Positions 15,249 to 19,011 of a stretch of 19,011 bases of DNA are shown in pieces; position 1 is the first letter of the stretch, and each line of letters opens with the position of its first letter. This DNA is from JAFDVN01 sp964472275 (lineage in GTDB: Bacteria; Acidobacteriota; Holophagae; Holophagales; Holophagaceae). The notes under the pieces were generated by a model. The model made no database searches. It saw nothing but the letters and a program-made list of their open reading frames with translations, and was not told the DNA's origin. The stretch covers positions 1 to 19,011 of the forward strand of contig CAYYJN010000041.1 of NCBI GenBank assembly GCA_964472275.1, in the 5' to 3' direction. A program made the position numbers and the translations under genes.

Positions 15249-16160
15249 TCAAACGCCCTTTTTCGCCCTCGGGTGCGCCTTGTCGTAGGTCTTGGCGAGT
15301 TCTTCTAAGGACAGGTGCGTGTAGCGCTGGGTGGTGCTGAGGCTGGCGTGGCCGAGGAGTTCCTGGATGGCGCGCAGGTCCATGCCGGCGTTCAGGAGAT
15401 GGGTGGCGAAGCTGTGGCGCAGGGCGTGGGGGCTCACGCGGGCGCGCACGGCGGCGTCCTCCAGCGCCTTGCGCAGCAGGGTGCGGACGGTGGTGGGCGT
15501 GAGGCGGCCGCCGCGTTGGTTGAGGAAGATGGCGGGGCTCGGCGACAGGCCCTTGGCGGCGATGAAGGCGCTTCGGAAGCGGAGGTAGGTGTCCAATTCT
15601 TCCGCCGCCTTCGCGTGGAAGGGAACGAGCCGTTCCTTGCGGCCCTTGCCCAGCACGCGGAGGGTGCGTTCACCCGCCATCGCGTCCTGGAGGTCCAAGC
15701 CCACCAATTCCGAGACGCGCAGGCCCGCGGCATAAAGCAATTCCAGCAGGCAGCGCAGGCGCGCCGACGGGAAATCGAGCGCGGGCGGCAATTCGAGCAA
15801 AGCGGTGCTCTCGCCTTCGGTGAGGAAGGCCGGGAGCTTCTTCGCCTGCTTGGGGTTCCGCAGGCCCGAAGCGGGATTGGACGCCACGCGGCCCGTCTCG
15901 AACAACCACCCGAAGAAGGCCCGAGTGGTGGAGAGGATACGCGCCTGGCTGGCGGGGTCGAGGCCCCGCTCGCCCAGCTCCAACGCGAAGCCGCGCAGGG
16001 TGCGCGGGCTCACGGCCCAGGCCTCCCACCGGCTGCGCACCGCGTGATCCAGCAGCTTGCGCAAGTCGCCTTCCTGCGCCCGCGCCGTGTGGGGGGAGAC
16101 GCCGCGCGCCCGCTGCTCCAGGCGGTAGGCGGCGATGGCCTCGGCGAGGGAAGCGTCCAT
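15249..16160 (-). CDS. xerC: Tyrosine recombinase XerC/XerD type
   Basis: A site-specific recombinase that, with a partner, resolves chromosome dimers at dif during division. The 303 residues are the normal length. The N-terminal SAM-like core-binding domain covers about 5-90 and the catalytic domain about 105-295. All active-site residues are visible: Arg148 in AAGLRVSEL, Lys172 in GKGRKER, His245 and Arg248 in SPHALRHSFATHLL, His271 in LLGHASLSTTQRYTH and the nucleophile Tyr280. XerC versus XerD cannot be settled from this alone; the housekeeping form rather than a phage integrase is favoured by length and by lack of mobile-element genes nearby. The ATG has only a weak ribosome-binding site. 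Divergent from the acyl-CoA synthetase gene, 41 bp between starts. Confidence 0.92.
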   Translation of the reverse strand: MDASLAEAIAAYRLEQRARGVSPHTARAQEGDLRKLLDHAVRSRWEAWAVSPRTLRGFALELGERGLDPASQARILSTTRAFFGWLFETGRVASNPASGLRNPKQAKKLPAFLTEGESTALLELPPALDFPSARLRCLLELLYAAGLRVSELVGLDLQDAMAGERTLRVLGKGRKERLVPFHAKAAEELDTYLRFRSAFIAAKGLSPSPAIFLNQRGGRLTPTTVRTLLRKALEDAAVRARVSPHALRHSFATHLLNAGMDLRAIQELLGHASLSTTQRYTHLSLEELAKTYDKAHPRAKKGV

Positions 16161-16201
16161 CCTGCTACCATGCCAGCAAACCTCTGGAATGGAGCAGAAG
16201 C
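16161..16201. promoter_or_regulatory. Short divergent spacer with imperfect palindrome
   Basis: Only 41 bp separate the xerC and acyl-CoA synthetase starts. TGCT-N2-CATG-N2-AGCA at 16163-16178 is an imperfect 16-bp palindrome that could be an operator. GGAG seven bases before the GTG at 16202 is the ribosome-binding site for the synthetase. Confidence 0.3.
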
Positions 16202-18061
16202 GTGGCGCAGGCCCCGGACACCATCGCGAAACTCTTCTTCCAGGCCTGTGAGCTGGGCAAGGCGGACGCGCTGGCCTACAAGAAGGACGGCGTCTATGTC
16301 GGCGTCTCGCATGCGGATGCGCGCCGCTCGGTGGAGAATCTCGCGCTGGCCCTCGACGCGCGCGGCATCAAGGCCGGGGACCGGGTGGCGATCCTCGCCG
16401 AGAACCGCCCCGAGTGGGCCATGGCCGATTACGCCTGCGCCATCTTGGGCGCGCCGCTCGTCACCATCTACGCCACGCTCATCGCCTCCCAGGCCGCCTA
16501 CATCCTGAAGGACAGCGGCGCGCGGTGGGTGATCTGCTCGACCCAGGAACAGCTCAAGAAGGTCCTGGATCAGTGGAAGGATCTGCCGAGTCTCGAACTC
16601 GCCGTGCTGATGGATGGCGAACCGCCGGTGGATTCCACTCCCGGCGTGCCTTCGCGCCGCCCCGTCGTCACTTGGAAGCGCTTGCAGGCCGAAGGCGAAG
16701 CCCGCACCCCGGAGCGCGCCAAGGTCCATGCGTGGGCCGAAGCCCGCAAGGCCGGAGATCCGCTCACGCTCATCTACACTTCGGGCACCACCGGCGATCC
16801 CAAGGGCGCGGTGCTGACCCACGGCAACCTCACCTCCAACGCGCTCGGCGCGCTGGCGGTGCTGCCCAGCCTCGGCCCGCACGACCGGGCCTTGAGCTTC
16901 CTGCCGCTCACCCACATCTTCGAGCGCATGGCGGGCCACTACGCGCTCTTCCACGCGGGCATCTCCATCTACTACGCCCAGAGCGTGAACACCGTCGCGG
17001 ATGATCTGCTGACCGCGAAGCCCACCGTGCTCTGCTCGGTGCCGCGCATCTACGAGAAGATCTACGCGCGCATCGAGGAAAGCGTGGACGCCGGGCCGAA
17101 GCTCAAGCGCGCCATCTTCCGCTGGGCCGCGGCCGTGGGCCGGGAGGTCGCGCCCCACCTCTACGAGGGCCGCGAGCCCAAGGGTTTCCTCGCCTTCAAG
17201 GCGAAGTGGGCCGACAAGCTCGTGTTCTCCAAGATCCGCGAGCGCACCGGCGGGCGGCTCCGCTTCGCCGTCAGCGGCGGCGCGCCCCTGAGCCCGGCGA
17301 TCATGGAGTTCTTCTGGTCCATCGGCCTCCCGATCCTGGAAGGCTACGGCCTCACGGAGACGAGCCCCGTCATCACCGTGAACCGGCTCGGCCTCGTGAA
17401 GCCCGGCAGCGTGGGCACGCCGCTTTACGACCTCTGGGAGGGCAAGCCTTTCGTGAAGATCGCCGAGGACGGCGAAATCATCTGCCGCGGCCCGAATGTG
17501 ATGCAGGGCTACTGGAACAACCCGACGGCGACGGCGGAGGCCATTGACGCCGAAGGCTACTTCCACACCGGCGACATCGGCAGCTTCGATGAGAAGGGCC
17601 GCCTCTCCATCACCGACCGCAAGAAGGAGCTGCTGGTCACCTCCGGCGGCAAGAAGGTGGCGCCCCAGCCCATCGAGAACGAGCTGAAGGACGACAAATA
17701 CATCGCGCAGGCGGTCCTGCTCGGCGATCAGCGCAAGTTCATCTCCGCGCTCATCGTGCCGAACTTCCCGGCGCTGGAACGCTGGGCGGGCTTCAAGAAG
17801 CTCGCCTGGAGCACCCACGGCGAGCTGGTCGCCCTGCCCCTCGTCCACGCCAAGCTCATGAGCCGCGTGGAGAAGGTGAACGAAGGCCTATCCAATTACG
17901 AGCGCATCAAGAAGATCGCCATCCTCGACCACGAGCTGACGCTGGAGAACGGGACCCTCACCCCGAGCCTCAAGGTCAAGCGCCGGGTCGTCAGCACCGT
18001 TTACGGCGGTCTCATTGACGCCCTGTACGAGCAGCACACGGGCGATAGCGAAGCCCACTGA
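16202..18061 (+). CDS. Long-chain fatty acid-CoA ligase (AMP-forming)
   Basis: Activates fatty acids with ATP to acyl-AMP and then acyl-CoA, for breakdown or lipid synthesis. The 619 residues carry the full AMP-binding signature set: YTSGTTGDPKG at 192-202, PLTHIFER, SGGAPL, GYGLTE at 381-386, HTGDIG with Asp458, and the C-terminal domain with DRKKELLVTSGGKKVAPQPIE and the likely catalytic Lys in LTPSLKVKRR. The pattern PLTHIFERM and the long C-terminal part resemble the FadD15-like group of bacterial long-chain synthetases; the exact chain length cannot be read from sequence. The GTG start follows GGAG by seven bases. No signal peptide; such enzymes are peripheral to the inner membrane. The ybjQ-like gene begins nine bases after its stop. 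Confidence 0.93.
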   Translation: MAQAPDTIAKLFFQACELGKADALAYKKDGVYVGVSHADARRSVENLALALDARGIKAGDRVAILAENRPEWAMADYACAILGAPLVTIYATLIASQAAYILKDSGARWVICSTQEQLKKVLDQWKDLPSLELAVLMDGEPPVDSTPGVPSRRPVVTWKRLQAEGEARTPERAKVHAWAEARKAGDPLTLIYTSGTTGDPKGAVLTHGNLTSNALGALAVLPSLGPHDRALSFLPLTHIFERMAGHYALFHAGISIYYAQSVNTVADDLLTAKPTVLCSVPRIYEKIYARIEESVDAGPKLKRAIFRWAAAVGREVAPHLYEGREPKGFLAFKAKWADKLVFSKIRERTGGRLRFAVSGGAPLSPAIMEFFWSIGLPILEGYGLTETSPVITVNRLGLVKPGSVGTPLYDLWEGKPFVKIAEDGEIICRGPNVMQGYWNNPTATAEAIDAEGYFHTGDIGSFDEKGRLSITDRKKELLVTSGGKKVAPQPIENELKDDKYIAQAVLLGDQRKFISALIVPNFPALERWAGFKKLAWSTHGELVALPLVHAKLMSRVEKVNEGLSNYERIKKIAILDHELTLENGTLTPSLKVKRRVVSTVYGGLIDALYEQHTGDSEAH

Positions 18062-18070
18062 GGAGGCCCT

Positions 18071-18424
18071 ATGAGCATGGGCATCACCCCCCACAAGATT
18101 CCGATCCTCACCACCTTCGAGGCGCCTCCGGGCACGGAGATCGAGCGGGTGGTCGGCCCCTGCTGGGGCATCACCGTGCGCAGCCGCTCCATCGTCGGCA
18201 CCACCTGCGCGGGCTGCCAGCAGATCTTCGGGGGCGAAGTGACCATGCTCACCGAGCTGGCCAACGACAGCCGCAACGAGGCCATGAACCGCCTCGAATC
18301 CCACGCGCTGATGATGGGCGCGGATTGCGTGCTGGCGACCCGCTTCGACAGCGGCGAGCTCATGCAGAACACCAACGAGATCATCGCCTACGGCACGGCC
18401 GTGAAGCTGCGCCACAAGGCGTGA
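18071..18424 (+). CDS. YbjQ/UPF0145 family protein
   Basis: The 117-residue product fits the YbjQ family of small homo-oligomeric proteins: an opening strand (ILTTFEAPPG), a central glycine-containing strand-turn (VVGPCWGITVRSRSIVG), a helix with many acidic residues (LTELANDSRNEAMNRLESHAL), then the conserved GADCVLATRFD and a final AYGTAVKLR strand. Some members are labelled heavy-metal binding on weak grounds; here three Cys (residues 31, 46 and 49, the last two as CAGC) could bind metal, which most family members lack. The function of the family is not established. AGGAGG lies four bases before the first ATG and ten before the second (18077), so either may be used. Its stop overlaps the next start by four bases. 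Confidence 0.88.
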   Translation: MSMGITPHKIPILTTFEAPPGTEIERVVGPCWGITVRSRSIVGTTCAGCQQIFGGEVTMLTELANDSRNEAMNRLESHALMMGADCVLATRFDSGELMQNTNEIIAYGTAVKLRHKA

Positions 18425-18996
18425 TTCCCCAATCCATCCCGAGGACGCCTCCGGCGCTGCGGCGGAGGCTCGACCGTCTCGCGCGGGCGGCCCACGCCTT
18501 CCATCGCTTCGCCCACCATCCGCTCTGCGCGGAATACGCGGGCGAGCGCATCCGGATCGGCCGCGTCCAGCTCTGCCGGGGCTGCGCCCTGTTGGGCCTC
18601 GGGATCGCGCTGGGCTTGGCCGCGGGCGCGCTCCTGCCCGCCACCAAGCTGGCGGTGGGCGTGGCGCTGGGCCTGGCCGTAGTCTCGGGCGCGGCGGCCT
18701 TCGTCGCACGGCTTCCCAAAACCATCGGCCGAACGCTGCCCGGCGCGGCGCTGGGCTTCGCGTTCCTTGAAGGCCTGCGCCTCGGCCCCTTGGGATGGAC
18801 GCTCAGCGCGGACGCCGTCCTGCTGTTCGGGGCCGCCTTCCTGTTCTACCGGCGGCGCGGCCCCCACCGCGGCCCCTGCGAGACCTGCCCCGACCGGGAC
18901 AAACGCCCCGCCTGCCGCGGCTTCGCGCCCATCCTCCGCCGCGAACGCGCGCTGCAGCGGATGGCGGGGCGGCTCATCGCGAAAAATCGGTCTTAG
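18421..18996 (+). CDS. Membrane protein with two cysteine clusters
   Basis: I do not know a family name for this 191-residue protein. The start is a GTG overlapping the ybjQ-like stop (GTGA). A basic N-terminal helix leads to HHPLC (His32, His33, Cys36) and then LCRGC (Cys52, Cys55). Hydrophobic stretches follow at about 56-73, 77-96, 106-120 and 130-143. The cytoplasmic-looking tail has CETC (Cys153, Cys156) and Cys165 in a basic setting (GPCETCPDRDKRPACRGF). The first cluster, a Cys, a strand and then CxxC just before a membrane segment, resembles DUF2085-type proteins only loosely. Two metal-binding or redox sites flanking a membrane core are plausible by pattern. Overlap with the ybjQ-like gene suggests joint function. 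Confidence 0.7.
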   Translation: MIPQSIPRTPPALRRRLDRLARAAHAFHRFAHHPLCAEYAGERIRIGRVQLCRGCALLGLGIALGLAAGALLPATKLAVGVALGLAVVSGAAAFVARLPKTIGRTLPGAALGFAFLEGLRLGPLGWTLSADAVLLFGAAFLFYRRRGPHRGPCETCPDRDKRPACRGFAPILRRERALQRMAGRLIAKNRS

Positions 18997-19011
18997 ATCG
19001 AGCGCGTCTAG

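Noticed and set aside
15249..16160. The recombinase as a phage or transposon integrase
   Set aside because: Length and motifs fit housekeeping XerC/XerD, and no tRNA, att site or mobile gene is seen beside it.
16010..17848. A 612-codon open frame antisense to the acyl-CoA synthetase
   Set aside because: Shadow of a gene with a full set of motifs; no independent support.

Overview
The window is about 19 kb of dense, high-G+C (I estimate near 68%) bacterial chromosome. It carries ordinary core metabolism and a few small accessory genes. I see no rRNA, tRNA, CRISPR array, insertion sequence or phage. The gene set points to a Gram-negative bacterium: a membrane FtsH, a lipoprotein, bacillithiol genes bshC/bshB, the DXP-dependent vitamin B6 gene pdxJ, and a DUF4388 protein. 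My best guess is Acidobacteriota, perhaps the Holophaga/Geothrix group. That assignment is an inference from gene content and style, not something the sequence proves.

Layout. Positions 73-689 hold two small overlapping orphan genes (the second a low-G+C membrane protein) closed by a clean hairpin terminator. Positions 742-5280 hold a lower-glycolysis cluster: pyruvate kinase and a Cys-motif exported protein on the minus strand, then divergently a Fis-like DNA-binding protein and two abutting GAPDH-family genes. The second GAPDH paralogue keeps the catalytic Cys and His but has changed phosphate-loop residues. An N-gap at 5294-5393 is flanked by an identical 55-bp sequence on both sides and looks like an unclosed assembly overlap. 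Positions 5401-7762 hold an orphan minus-strand gene back to back with bshC-bshB. Positions 7818-14552 form a long plus-strand run, tilS, ftsH-folP-glmM, pdxJ and a DUF4388 gene, with several 1- to 4-base stop/start overlaps. Positions 14575-16160 (minus) hold a low-G+C ricin-like lectin lipoprotein and a XerC-type recombinase. Positions 16202-18996 (plus) hold a long-chain acyl-CoA synthetase, a YbjQ-family protein and a membrane protein with two Cys clusters.

The most unusual signals are not genes. Reading the whole window by eye I found no ACGT tetranucleotide, although tens would be expected; Asp-Val, Asn-Val, His-Val and Tyr-Val pairs switch to T-ending first codons, as if to avoid it. 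Three intergenic spacers are built of 7-base repeat units that follow one pattern. Three genes (gap, tilS, ftsH) have perfect or near-perfect hairpins touching their ribosome-binding sites. I found no convincing new multi-gene defence or mobile system.
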